Source: Candidatus Symbiothrix sp. | GTDB taxonomy: Bacteria > Bacteroidota > Bacteroidia > Bacteroidales > Azobacteroidaceae | Length of the DNA stretch: 34,189 nt | Assembly: GCA_031261285.1 (NCBI GenBank) | Contig: JAISKM010000021.1 | Coordinates: 1 to 34,189 of the forward strand | Reading direction: 5' to 3' | In this document: positions 26,475 through 34,173 of the stretch, piece by piece | Layout: the number at the start of each line of letters is the position of its first letter | Position numbering within the stretch: position 1 is the stretch's first letter | Notes under the pieces: model-generated | The model's database searches: none | What the model saw: only the letters and a program-made list of their open reading frames with translations | Told to the model about the DNA's origin: nothing | Made by a program: the position numbers and the translations under genes

Positions 26475-26900
26475 ATGGAGTGTTGGAGTTTTACGCTATC
26501 AATTGTTTCTATTTTGTTAGCAATCTTTTCAGTTTATTGGGCAACTGTTGCTTGCCGATTGAAGCCAAATTTGGAAATCGGTGTCCCATATATTAAAAAC
26601 GGCAAAATCAATGTTAATGTGGTCAATAGCGACCGACGTGCTGCTATCAACATAAAGGTGGAAATTTGTACGGTAAGAGGTAACGATTTTACTGGTTATT
26701 TTAAGGTTGATAAGGGGGATTTTTTAATGTTGCCAAGTAAAAAAGACCGTGTGTTTAAATGCGAAGAGAGACCAATAGACGATAATACAATTATTCGTAT
26801 TAGAGTTTACGCAGCCAATGCGGATAGTGGTTTTGGGAAAGTGTTTGATGCAGAATTTAGATACGATGCAAAAACAGGCAAGTTTGAACATACAAAGTAA
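26475..26900 (+). CDS. Small membrane-anchored protein of unknown function
   Basis: 141 residues. Residues 5-27 form one transmembrane helix (FTLSIVSILLAIFSVYWATVA). The remaining 110 residues look like a beta-sandwich domain (alternating hydrophobic strands such as INVNVVNSDRRAAINIKVEI) presumably on one side of the membrane. No family is recognised. It follows the T9SS-tail remnant by 6 bp and is the last gene of the mobile element before the attachment repeat. Confidence 0.6.
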   Translation: MECWSFTLSIVSILLAIFSVYWATVACRLKPNLEIGVPYIKNGKINVNVVNSDRRAAINIKVEICTVRGNDFTGYFKVDKGDFLMLPSKKDRVFKCEERPIDDNTIIRIRVYAANADSGFGKVFDAEFRYDAKTGKFEHTK

Positions 26901-26909
26901 AAACAATCC

Positions 26910-26940
26910 GAACGGCAGGCACTAAAAACGCTTGCCGTTC
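26910..26940. terminator. Hairpin after the last island gene
   Basis: GAACGGCA (26910-26917) pairs with TGCCGTTC (26933-26940). There is no T tract on the plus strand, so termination would be inefficient or factor-dependent; a T run exists on the minus-strand side. Confidence 0.5.
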
Positions 26941-27017
26941 TAGTAAAAATAGTGAGAATAAAAATAATAATAACAATCATCTTGGGAAAAACATCAGTTA
27001 AACCATGAAGTAAACTA

Positions 27018-27051
27018 AAAAGAAAAAGCAATTACTTGATTTCGTAATTGC
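27018..27051 (-). terminator. Intrinsic terminator for transcripts from the mutB side
   Basis: On the minus strand GCAATTAC and GTAATTGC (27044-27051 and 27028-27035) form a stem followed by TTTTTCTTTTT. It would stop mutB transcripts inside the right end of the mobile element. Confidence 0.75.
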
Positions 27052-27092
27052 CTGATATTGAGATTGTTGAGAGCCTAAAATAGTGTGTAAAA

Positions 27093-27156
27093 CCCTGCTC
27101 CCAAAGCAGGTGCGCTAACCGGACTGCGCTACACCTCGATTTCATTTGCGACTGCA
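27093..27156 (-). repeat. Right attachment repeat: 5' half of tRNA-Pro
   Basis: Identical over 64 bp to 20637-20700. It includes the acceptor 5' strand, D arm and anticodon stem-loop but no T arm or acceptor 3' strand, so it cannot make a tRNA. The upstream promoter match is lost here. Confidence 0.88.
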
Positions 27157-27220
27157 CAGGATACCGAATTGTTGAATCCTGACCCAAACAGCCTCGACTG
27201 GAGAGGATAATTGCCTATTG

Positions 27221-27246
27221 TAGGGGCGACCCTTGTGGTCGCCCTC
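27221..27246. repeat. REP-like palindrome downstream of mutB
   Basis: GGGCGACC (27224-27231) pairs with GGTCGCCC (27237-27244), preceded by TA. It is the same type as the palindrome in the methyltransferase gene (TAGGGGCG ... CGCCC). It lies 14 bp beyond the mutB stop codon. Confidence 0.7.
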
Positions 27247-27259
27247 ACTCCACGGAAAT

Positions 27260-29338
27260 TTATTCCGCCAACAGCAATTCCAAAATAGTAACTGCAGCCG
27301 TAGTCACCGGCGAACCGGGACCAAAAATCGCAGCCACACCGGCCTTGTACAAGAAATCATAATCTTGCGCCGGAATCACACCGCCTGCGATGACTAAGAT
27401 GTCTTCGCGACCCAATTTCTTCAATTCGGCGATTACTTGCGGCACCAAAGTCTTGTGACCGGCTGCCAACGAAGATACGCCCAACACGTGTACATCGTTT
27501 TCAACGGCTTGACGGGCGGCTTCTTCGGGCGTTTGGAACAAGGGCCCCATGTCCACGTCGAATCCGCAGTCAGCATAACCGGTTGCTACTACTTTTGCAC
27601 CGCGGTCGTGACCGTCCTGACCCATTTTGGCGATCATGATACGAGGTTGACGACCTTCTTTTTTCGCAAATTTGTCGGCCAGTTCGCACGCTTTCTTAAA
27701 CGTATCGTCGCCTTTTGTTTCTGATGAATACACGCCTGCTATTGTTCTAATGATTGCTTTATAACGTCCTGCAACCGCTTCACATGCGTCGGAAATTTCG
27801 CCCAAAGTGGCGCGAACCGATGCTGCTTTCACGGCTAATTCCAGCAAGTTGCCTTTACCTGTTTTTGCACTCTCCGTGATGTCTGCCAAGGCTTTTTGCA
27901 CCGCCGCATTGTCACGTTTCGCTTTCAAAGCGTTCAAACGCTCTACCTGTTGGATGCGTACTGCCGTGTTATCCACTTCAAGAATGTCAATCGGAGCTTC
28001 CTTTTCCAAACGGTATTTGTTGATACCAATAATCGTTTGATTGCCGGAATCAATACGCGCTTGTGTGCGTGCTGCCGCTTCTTCGATACGCATTTTAGGC
28101 AAGCCTGTCTCGATGGCTTTTGCCATTCCGCCCAATTCCTGCACCTCCTGAATCAACGCCCAAGCCTTTTCAACCAATTCCTGTGTCAGTGTTTCAACAT
28201 AATAGGAACCGGCCCACGGGTCAATTTCCTTCGTGATATAGGTTTCTTCCTGAATGTAAATCTGCGTGTTACGCGCGATACGAGCCGAGAAATCGGTCGG
28301 CAACGCGATGGCTTCGTCCAAAGCGTTGGTATGCAACGATTGGGTGTGTCCCAAAGCGGCAGCCATCGCTTCCACGCACGTACGACCTACGTTGTTAAAT
28401 GGATCTTGTTCGGTCAGCGACCAGCCCGAAGTCTGGCTGTGCGTGCGCAAAGCCAATGATTTCGGATTTTTCGCTCCAAAACTTTTGACGATCTTCGCCC
28501 ACAGCAAACGACCGGCACGCATCTTGGCAATTTCCATGAAGTGATTCATGCCAATCGCCCAGAAGAACGACAGACGAGGCGCAAACGCATCCACATCAAT
28601 ACCTGCGTCGATACCTGCTTTCAAGTATTCCATACCGTCGGCAAGCGTGTATGCCAACTCAATATCTGCCGTTGCGCCGGCTTCCTGCATGTGGTAGCCG
28701 GAAATGGAAATTGAATTGAACTTCGGCATTTTTTGCGACGTATATTCAAAAATGTCGGCGATGATGCGCATCGAAAATTCGGGCGGATAGATATAGGTGT
28801 TGCGCACCATAAATTCCTTCAAAATATCGTTCTGAATCGTTCCCGCCATTTCTTCCAATTTCGCACCCTGTTCCAATCCGGCATTGATGTAAAACGCCAA
28901 AATCGGCAATACAGCCCCGTTCATAGTCATGGACACAGACATATCTTTCAATGGAATGCCGTCGAACAGCACTTTCATGTCTTCGACCGTACAGATGCTC
29001 ACACCTGCCTTGCCCACATCGCCCACCACGCGTGGATGGTCGGCATCATAGCCACGGTGAGTTGCCAAGTCAAAAGCAACGGAAAGTCCTTTTTGTCCGG
29101 ATGCCAAGTTACGGCGATAGAACGCGTTAGACTCTTCGGCGGTCGAAAAACCGGCATATTGACGAATGGTCCAAGGACGCATGGCGAACATGCCTGAATA
29201 CGGTCCTCTCACGAAAGGAGGGATCCCGGAAGCGTATTCCAAGTGTTCCATGCCTTCCAAATCTTCTTTGGTGTAAACCGGCTTTACCGCGATATGTTCG
29301 GGTGTCAACCAAGTTTCTTCAACAGTGTTTGTGCTCAT
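27260..29338 (-). CDS. mutB: Methylmalonyl-CoA mutase, large (catalytic) subunit
   Basis: Adenosylcobalamin-dependent interconversion of succinyl-CoA and (R)-methylmalonyl-CoA, leading to propionate in Bacteroidales. The N-terminal TIM barrel shows [55 protein letters not shown] and [19 protein letters not shown]. The C-terminal B12 domain has [20 protein letters not shown] with the cobalt-coordinating His577, and [13 protein letters not shown]. Length 692 is slightly under the usual 710-720, with the N-terminus short. It forms a heterodimer with the product of mutA, but two nuclease genes separate them; the start codon lies one base after the DUF1016 stop codon. Confidence 0.97.
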   Translation of the reverse strand: MSTNTVEETWLTPEHIAVKPVYTKEDLEGMEHLEYASGIPPFVRGPYSGMFAMRPWTIRQYAGFSTAEESNAFYRRNLASGQKGLSVAFDLATHRGYDADHPRVVGDVGKAGVSICTVEDMKVLFDGIPLKDMSVSMTMNGAVLPILAFYINAGLEQGAKLEEMAGTIQNDILKEFMVRNTYIYPPEFSMRIIADIFEYTSQKMPKFNSISISGYHMQEAGATADIELAYTLADGMEYLKAGIDAGIDVDAFAPRLSFFWAIGMNHFMEIAKMRAGRLLWAKIVKSFGAKNPKSLALRTHSQTSGWSLTEQDPFNNVGRTCVEAMAAALGHTQSLHTNALDEAIALPTDFSARIARNTQIYIQEETYITKEIDPWAGSYYVETLTQELVEKAWALIQEVQELGGMAKAIETGLPKMRIEEAAARTQARIDSGNQTIIGINKYRLEKEAPIDILEVDNTAVRIQQVERLNALKAKRDNAAVQKALADITESAKTGKGNLLELAVKAASVRATLGEISDACEAVAGRYKAIIRTIAGVYSSETKGDDTFKKACELADKFAKKEGRQPRIMIAKMGQDGHDRGAKVVATGYADCGFDVDMGPLFQTPEEAARQAVENDVHVLGVSSLAAGHKTLVPQVIAELKKLGREDILVIAGGVIPAQDYDFLYKAGVAAIFGPGSPVTTAAVTILELLLAE

Positions 29339-29339
29339 G

Positions 29340-30470
29340 TTATTTAATTTTATTTGTTATTTTTTGTTGTAAATATATCTCTTTTTGTCGCTCAATCTCT
29401 CGTTGCAATTCTTCCTCCGTAGGCAGATAATCCATGTATTTGGTAGCAAACACCTGCTTGTTTTCATTCAGAACAGAATACTTTGCAATCACCTGATCCG
29501 TTTCCGTACAAAGTAAAATACCAATAGTAGAGTTGTCGCCTTCGCGACGTTCCAAGTCGTCATACATTCGCACGTACATATCCAATTGCCCAATATCCTG
29601 ATGTGTTATCTTGTTGGTTTTCAATTCAATAATCACAAAACATTTCAGAATGTAATTGTAAAATACCAGGTCAATATAAAAATCTGACGTTTCAGTACGA
29701 ATCAATTTTTGCCTGTCCACAAACGCAAATCCTTTGCCCAATTCAAGCAAAAATCGCTGCATCTGGTCAATAATAGCGTGTTCCAATTCCGATTCGGTGT
29801 AGCCTGTATTTGCAGGAAGTCGAAGAAATTCCATCACAGTAGGATTTTTGATAAATTCCAATGGATCGTTTTGCAACTCCTTAGTTTTTTCCTGCATCTC
29901 AGCTATTACAGGCTCTTTCACTTGGGAAGACAACAATCGTTGGTAATACAATGTGGAAATATTTCTATCCAAAGTGCGTACAGACCAAGTGTTTTCTGCG
30001 GATTCTTTCATATAATATGCTCGTGCCTCAGGATTTGAAACCCGCATTATCCGTTGGATATGTGACCAAGTTAGATGTTGAAAATGAGGTTGCCAAGATT
30101 GTGCGAACAGTGTTCGCACAATTGTATTCGGCTGATTATCAGTATTTTGTAATTCGGCGAACGGTGTTCGCCGAATTGAAGAATCAGAAAACATTTGATA
30201 AAACTGGCGATATTGTCTAATGCTTCGTTCCGAAAACCCTTGCCCAAATTCCTTGGTCAAGGCGGCAGAAAGCCGTTTAAGCAAACCTGCACCATATTCG
30301 GCACGTTCCTCACCCTGCTGCTCCTGCTCCACAATGCGCTTACCAAGATTCCAATAGGTCTCCACCATCGCACTATTAATGGCACGATAAGCCTGCGATT
30401 GTCCATTTTGGATAATCGTTTTGACTTCGTTAATAAACGTCTGCTCAGTTTGTGCGATTGCTGTGTGCAT
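29340..30470 (-). CDS. DUF1016/YhcG-family PD-(D/E)xK nuclease
   Basis: 376 residues. The N-terminal domain ([34 protein letters not shown]...[25 protein letters not shown]) is the DUF1016 N-terminal fold. The C-terminal half is the nuclease domain: [10 protein letters not shown] with Asp267 and FVIIELKTN with Glu282-x-Lys284. Such proteins occur in defence islands and near restriction systems. Residues about 98-124 are an extra segment encoded by two palindromes, between the conserved QFYQMF and [12 protein letters not shown] motifs. It starts 14 bp after the Mrr-like gene and ends one base before mutB, so all are probably co-transcribed. Confidence 0.9.
   Translation of the reverse strand: MHTAIAQTEQTFINEVKTIIQNGQSQAYRAINSAMVETYWNLGKRIVEQEQQGEERAEYGAGLLKRLSAALTKEFGQGFSERSIRQYRQFYQMFSDSSIRRTPFAELQNTDNQPNTIVRTLFAQSWQPHFQHLTWSHIQRIMRVSNPEARAYYMKESAENTWSVRTLDRNISTLYYQRLLSSQVKEPVIAEMQEKTKELQNDPLEFIKNPTVMEFLRLPANTGYTESELEHAIIDQMQRFLLELGKGFAFVDRQKLIRTETSDFYIDLVFYNYILKCFVIIELKTNKITHQDIGQLDMYVRMYDDLERREGDNSTIGILLCTETDQVIAKYSVLNENKQVFATKYMDYLPTEEELQREIERQKEIYLQQKITNKIK
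30099..30177. repeat. Pair of perfect palindromes inside the DUF1016 gene
   Basis: 30099-30121 has 11-bp arms TTGTGCGAACA/TGTTCGCACAA around one base. 30151-30177 has 12-bp arms AATTCGGCGAAC/GTTCGCCGAATT around three bases. Both share the core GCGAAC-GT-GTTCGC, are 29 bp apart, and together encode the related peptides RRTPFAEL and VRTLFAQ. They look like a duplicated in-frame insertion. Confidence 0.8.
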
Positions 30471-30484
30471 ATTTTCTTGTTATT

Positions 30485-31417
30485 TTATATTTCATCAAAA
30501 TAATCACCATCCATTTTCTTTACATCATATTGTATTTTTGTTGCTACGCCAATTCCATGCTCAATCATTAATTCGGCTAACTCTACTCCATCAATCAGAA
30601 CTATTTTAGGCTCTATGCTTGCGACGAAATCATACGCCCCCCTTGGATAATTAGAAGTTGAAATAAAAATACCTTTTTTTGCCTTTTTTGAAAGAAGTGA
30701 ACCGGCAAAATCTCTAACCTGTGAAATTGGGACTGTGTTATCCCATCTCTTAGCCTGTATATAAATAGTATCAAGCCCCAATTTATCTTCTTTAATAATT
30801 CCGTCTATCCCCCCATCTCCCGATTTTCCAATTGTTTGTCCTGCATCTCTTTTAGATCCACCATAGCCCATTTTGAGCAATAAATCAATAACAAGACGCT
30901 CGAAAAAATTTGGAGAACAACTTTTAATTTTTTCAATAAGTTCTTCTGCTAAATCATTTTTTAATTGATTAAACGAATAGTCTAAAAGTTCTTCCGGAGT
31001 TTTTTCTGTTGTAAATTCATCCGATTGGCTAATCGGAATGAGTTTTTTGTTTTTTATGAGATATGTTTTTCTCCATTCTTGAAAATCAGGGAGTTGTTCA
31101 AGATACTTTATGTCAATACGTCTTGGCTTTGAATCCAATACTTGCAATCCTTTTTCCGTAATAATAAACGTGGCTCGTCTGGGTGAATTAAGTAATCCCG
31201 CCTTTTTTAAGTAAGTTTTTGCCCAAGCAACCCTATTGTTAATTATTTCTTGATTTCCGCTTGGTAGAAGTTCTGTCCTTTGCTCATTTGAAAGATCAAA
31301 TCTATCACAAATTTGTTGAATGGAATAGTGAAGACTATGTTCTTGTTTATCTGCAAACACTTCTAAAAGAGGAAGCATAATAGTTTGAAAATCTGGAATA
31401 TTCATATTTATTTTCAA
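30485..31417 (-). CDS. Mrr-like restriction endonuclease (type IV type)
   Basis: 310 residues. An N-terminal winged-helix Mrr_N domain (residues 1-100, with PLLEVFADKQEHS and NRVAWAKTYLKKAGLLNSPRRATFIITEKG) is followed by a linker and the Mrr catalytic domain. This has FFERLVIDLLLKMGYGG, the acidic pair GDGGIDG near residue 210, and IYIQAKRW with the QxK variant of PD-(D/E)xK. Mrr enzymes cut methylated foreign DNA. No methyltransferase is nearby, consistent with a modification-dependent enzyme. It is first of two nuclease genes placed between mutA and mutB. Met5 is an alternative start. Confidence 0.92.
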   Translation of the reverse strand: MKINMNIPDFQTIMLPLLEVFADKQEHSLHYSIQQICDRFDLSNEQRTELLPSGNQEIINNRVAWAKTYLKKAGLLNSPRRATFIITEKGLQVLDSKPRRIDIKYLEQLPDFQEWRKTYLIKNKKLIPISQSDEFTTEKTPEELLDYSFNQLKNDLAEELIEKIKSCSPNFFERLVIDLLLKMGYGGSKRDAGQTIGKSGDGGIDGIIKEDKLGLDTIYIQAKRWDNTVPISQVRDFAGSLLSKKAKKGIFISTSNYPRGAYDFVASIEPKIVLIDGVELAELMIEHGIGVATKIQYDVKKMDGDYFDEI

Positions 31418-31440
31418 TTATTGGTACTAAAACCTCATTT

Positions 31441-31566
31441 TTCTAACAAAACAACCTCAGCATAAATGCCTACCCTTTTTTTCCCAACCTCATTACCACA
31501 TCAATAAGGTAATGAGGTTAAAATCAAAAATATCAATTAAGGTTACTGAGGTCGTTTTGTTCAGAA
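31441..31566. repeat. Nested inverted-repeat (MITE-like) element between mutA and the Mrr-like gene
   Basis: Outer arms 31441-31460 and 31546-31566 are complementary except for one mismatch and one single-base gap (core ACAAAAC/GTTTTGT and CCTCAG/CTGAGG). Inner arms AACCTCATTACC (31486-31497) and GGTAATGAGGTT (31508-31519) are perfect. The 126-bp unit has no coding capacity. It separates mutA from the nuclease genes and could reduce read-through. Confidence 0.7.
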
Positions 31567-31596
31567 CAAATTAGATAAAAAATAGGTTCCCCTCCG

Positions 31597-33525
31597 TCAT
31601 TTTGTGCTTGAGATTCCTAATTTAGCATTAAACCCTTGTAACGTTTCCAACACATTGCTGCGCACATTGATGAAATTCGTGATGCCTTGCGCTTTCAATT
31701 CATCCGTAGAGGCAGGCGCACCGGCGATGACTAAGATTTCTTTGTCGCCAATCAATTGGTGTGCTTCAGGCGCGAAAGTCGCATATTCATCGTCACTGGA
31801 ACATAGCACGATGATGTCTGCACCTGCTTTGCGAGCTGCTGCAACACCTTCTGCCACTGTTTCAAAGCCAAGATTGTCGATTACTTTGTAACCGGCGCAA
31901 GCCAAGAAGTTGGACGAGAATTGTGAACGCGCTAATCGCATCGCCAAATTTCCGATGGTCAGCATGAAGGCTTTCACTTCTTTACCTGATTTTTCGGTCG
32001 TGAGGCGGAGGTTTTCAAATTCAGTGCCCAGACGTTTGGTATTAAGAAGGGTGCAGGGTGTGGGGTTAAGGGTACAAGGTACTGAACTATCACATCTTCC
32101 ATCTTTTACCTTTGACCCTTCACCGTTTACCTTTGACCCCGCTTTTTCCGTGAAATTCGGAAATTGATTCGTTCCCAACAGGATTTCGCGACGTTGTGCC
32201 AACAATTTGAAACGTTTGTCGGCACTGGCGTTAATCGCTTTTTGAATGTCGCCGGCTTTTACTGATTCGTAAAAGCCTTTGGCTTTCGTTTCCGTGAATA
32301 ATTTTTTAGCCTCTGTGGCGATGGAATCAGTCAGCGTTTCAATATAATAGGAACCGCCGGCAATGTCAGCCACTTTGTCGAAATGACATTCTTCTTTCAA
32401 TATCAATTGTTGGTTGCGGGCGATACGTTCCGAAAAATCATCGGCTGTTTTGTAAGATTCATCGAAAGCGGTCACTAACAGTGAATTAACCCCTGCGATG
32501 GATGCCGACATCGCTTCCGTTTGTGTACGGAGCAAATTGACGTGCGCATCGTAAACCGTTTGATTGAACGTAGATGTTTGTGCAAAAATATTCATCTTGC
32601 TTGCATCGCAACATTGGTTGTTTGGCCCTTCGTTCGGGCAATCGTGCCGGCACGTTGGGTTGTAAGATTTCACGATTTCAGCCCACAGCAAGCGTGCCGC
32701 GCGGAATTTAGCGATTTCCAAGAAATAGTTGGTGGAAACACCTAAATTGAATTTGATTTTTTTAGCTGCTGTGGCAGGCTCTACGCCGGCTGCGATTAAG
32801 CGACTCAAAATTTCATCGCCCCAAGCCAACGCATAACCCAATTCTTGCGTGATAAACGAACCTGCATTATTAAACAGGTAAGCATTCACGCCGATGGCTT
32901 TAAACAGGTACATTTGAGGTGGTATAGCGTTGATAGCCGCCGTCATTTCCGTAATCCATTCTTCTTTGACGTGTCCTTTTTTCAGGATGATGCCGACAAA
33001 GTCAATATTTATTGACCCTTTGATTTTCGTCAAATCGTAGTTTTTTTCATTGAAATACGCTACCAAAATTTCAATCAATTTAACCGATTGCATATTGCAG
33101 GTCGTGAAATTCAATTCAATGTGTTCAGGTAAAATACCATTTAATAAGGTAGCGATGTTTTCTTTCGTGAGGCCTTCCTTTCCGATTTTGAAGCCCAAGG
33201 AAGTCACACCTTTGTTCAAAATATCCAAGGCCTTTTTGTTCGCATCGGCAAAATTTTCAACCGTAATGTCTTGTCGCACAAGCCAGTCATTGTCTTTTTT
33301 CGTGCCGCGCACATAAGGAAATTCGCCCGGTGCAGTGCCTGTGGTTTTTAAACCGGCGATGTCTTCACTGCGATAAAACGGCTTTACATCAAAGCCTTCG
33401 TTTGTTTTCCAAACGAGTTTTTTCTCGAAATCTGCCCCTTTGAGGTCGGCGACAATCTTTTCCATCCACTTCTCAGTCGAAACAGGCGGAAATTCCGAGA
33501 ATAGTTTTTCATTAGATTTGCTCAT
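31597..33525 (-). CDS. mutA: Methylmalonyl-CoA mutase, small subunit
   Basis: Non-catalytic partner of MutB. The N-terminal region starts EKLFSEFPPVSTEKWMEKIVADLKGADFEKKLVWKTNEGFDVKPFYR, typical of the small subunit. The barrel has YLFKAIGVNAYLFNNAG, FLEIAKFRAARLLWAEIVKSY and GGSYYIETLTDS. The C-terminal B12-like domain lacks the DxHxxG cobalt ligand (VLCSSDDEYATFAPEAHQL), as expected. Residues about 462-493 are a Gly/Ser/Lys- and Pro/Cys-rich insertion encoded by a period-7 inverted array, placed between the barrel and the B12-like domain. Its promoter is at 33557-33564. Confidence 0.95.
   Translation of the reverse strand: MSKSNEKLFSEFPPVSTEKWMEKIVADLKGADFEKKLVWKTNEGFDVKPFYRSEDIAGLKTTGTAPGEFPYVRGTKKDNDWLVRQDITVENFADANKKALDILNKGVTSLGFKIGKEGLTKENIATLLNGILPEHIELNFTTCNMQSVKLIEILVAYFNEKNYDLTKIKGSINIDFVGIILKKGHVKEEWITEMTAAINAIPPQMYLFKAIGVNAYLFNNAGSFITQELGYALAWGDEILSRLIAAGVEPATAAKKIKFNLGVSTNYFLEIAKFRAARLLWAEIVKSYNPTCRHDCPNEGPNNQCCDASKMNIFAQTSTFNQTVYDAHVNLLRTQTEAMSASIAGVNSLLVTAFDESYKTADDFSERIARNQQLILKEECHFDKVADIAGGSYYIETLTDSIATEAKKLFTETKAKGFYESVKAGDIQKAINASADKRFKLLAQRREILLGTNQFPNFTEKAGSKVNGEGSKVKDGRCDSSVPCTLNPTPCTLLNTKRLGTEFENLRLTTEKSGKEVKAFMLTIGNLAMRLARSQFSSNFLACAGYKVIDNLGFETVAEGVAAARKAGADIIVLCSSDDEYATFAPEAHQLIGDKEILVIAGAPASTDELKAQGITNFINVRSNVLETLQGFNAKLGISSTK
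32047..32140. repeat. Period-7 inverted array inserted in frame in mutA
   Basis: The left side (32047-32081) has AGGGTGC-AGGGTGT-like units ending AAGGGTACAAGGTA. The right side (32103-32140) has TACCTTTGACCCTT repeated with a period of 7. The two 14-mers (32068-32081 and 32107-32120) are complementary except for two bases. The layout equals that of the intergenic arrays elsewhere in the window. Confidence 0.75.
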
Positions 33526-33556
33526 TATCTATGTATTTTTTTAGATTTTTACGCCG

Positions 33557-33564
33557 CAAAGGTA
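33557..33564 (-). promoter_or_regulatory. -7 promoter element of mutA
   Basis: On the minus strand TACCTTTG followed by CGG, 31 bp before the mutA start codon. A -33 TTTG is not obvious because a TTATGAG heptamer array occupies that position. No cobalamin riboswitch is seen in the short leader. Confidence 0.65.
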
Positions 33565-33572
33565 CGAAAAAG

Positions 33573-33593
33573 TTATGAGTTATGAGTTATGAA
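33573..33593. repeat. Short TTATGAG heptamer array upstream of the mutA promoter
   Basis: TTATGAG at 33573 and 33580 and TTATGAA at 33587 are tandem units of seven bases. Unpaired, unlike the arrays between genes. Confidence 0.75.
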
Positions 33594-33616
33594 TGCCGAG
33601 TTTTTTTGCAAAAATA

Positions 33617-33648
33617 TTTGGTAGTTAAAAAAAATAGTTCTATCTTTG
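33617..33648 (+). promoter_or_regulatory. Promoter of the second structured RNA
   Basis: TTTG (33617-33620), a 20-bp spacer and TATCTTTG (33641-33648) followed by CGG. A full match to the Bacteroidota -33/-7 pattern, divergent from the mutA promoter. Confidence 0.8.
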
Positions 33649-33649
33649 C

Positions 33650-33915
33650 GGTCAATATATTAATAATAAAAAAGAAAAAACATCAGCGTATGATATAAAA
33701 ACTAATGTGATACACACATTTTAAATACATTTTGGAAAAAGCGTTATAGCTTTTATTCTTGATTGTAGAAACTTCGACAATTTCAAACAATATCCGAGAA
33801 TAGAGTGTTTAACGTTCGCGCCGATTGGCGTGGACTTAATTCATTTTGATTTGGATATTGGGCAGTCGAAGGCCTCTACAATCAGATAAAATTGAATTTT
33901 GTCCGCGCTTTTTTT
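33650..33915 (+). ncRNA. Structured non-coding RNA, copy B (unrecognised family)
   Basis: No protein frame. Same layout as copy A on the mobile element. P1: GCGTTA (33741-33746) with TAACGT (33810-33815). P2: TTATTCTTG (33753-33761) with CGAGAATAG (33795-33803). P3: GAAA...TTTC or ATTGT/ACAAT around 33762-33784. A hairpin CGCC-GATT-GGCG (33819-33830) follows. Outer stem of domain 2: GCGTGGAC (33828-33835) with GTCCGCGC (33901-33908), then seven Ts. The inner stem starts AATTCA (33838-33843) with TGAATT (33893-33898). The apical loop has TTGGG (33858), GCCTCT (33872) and CAGATAAA (33883). GGCG can pair either with the CGCC hairpin or in the terminator stem, so two alternative folds are possible. 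The first 85 nt have no counterpart that I can align to copy A beyond ACATTTTG. Confidence 0.78.
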
Positions 33916-34140
33916 ATGTCTATGTGTGAGATATTTCCTCCTTTGCATGGTTTGCTCTGCGTTTTGGTTTCGTTTCGTTTTTTCGTACAGTTAGGCTGTG
34001 CAGGGGGAATTTTCTAAAATAATGGTTAATTATTAATGGTTAATGGTTAATGGTTAATTATTAATGATAAATTAGTAGTGTTGCGTTAATTTTTTTAAAT
34101 TTATTGTAATATATTGATATACAAATACATATAAGCGTTT
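33916..34140. repeat. Intergenic region with a TTAATGG heptamer array
   Basis: No gene is seen. Tandem GGTTAAT / TTAATTA units with a period of 7 lie at 34021-34067. The rest is A/T rich. Confidence 0.7.
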
Positions 34141-34173
34141 TTTGATTTTTCGATTTGAATTGACGTACTTTTG
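34141..34173 (+). promoter_or_regulatory. Promoter for a gene beyond the window
   Basis: TTTG (34141-34144), a 21-bp spacer and TACTTTTG (34166-34173) followed by C match the -33/-7 consensus. The transcript would start close to the end of the window. Confidence 0.55.

Larger units (their letters stand above)
20637..27156. mobile_element. Integrated genomic element at tRNA-Pro (about 6.5 kb)
   Basis: A perfect 64-bp direct repeat at 20637-20700 and 27093-27156 bounds the element. The repeat is the 5' 46 nt of tRNA-Pro plus 18 bp upstream of it. Just inside the left end lies a tyrosine recombinase reading inward, the arrangement of tRNA-integrating elements. Contents in order: integrase, SF2-like ATPase, serine recombinase, structured RNA, HNH protein, lipoprotein, decayed T9SS tail, membrane protein. 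No phage structural, conjugation or replication genes are visible, so it is a small island or a satellite that needs a helper. The left copy is part of an intact tRNA; the right copy is only a 5' half. Confidence 0.88.

Noticed and set aside
27093-27156. A second tRNA-Pro gene
   Set aside because: Only the 5' half is present; there is no T arm or 3' acceptor strand.
20637-27156. Complete prophage or conjugative transposon
   Set aside because: No capsid, tail, lysis, relaxase, T4SS or replication genes are visible.
30099-30177. LexA (SOS) boxes of the CGAAC...GTTCG type
   Set aside because: The central spacer is three bases instead of four and the sites lie deep inside a coding region, not in a promoter.
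33526-33600. Cobalamin riboswitch controlling mutA
   Set aside because: The leader between the promoter and the start codon is only about 25 bases.
25293-33915. Retron (msr-msd) identity for the two structured RNAs
   Set aside because: No reverse transcriptase gene is near either copy within the window, and the RNAs end in intrinsic terminators.
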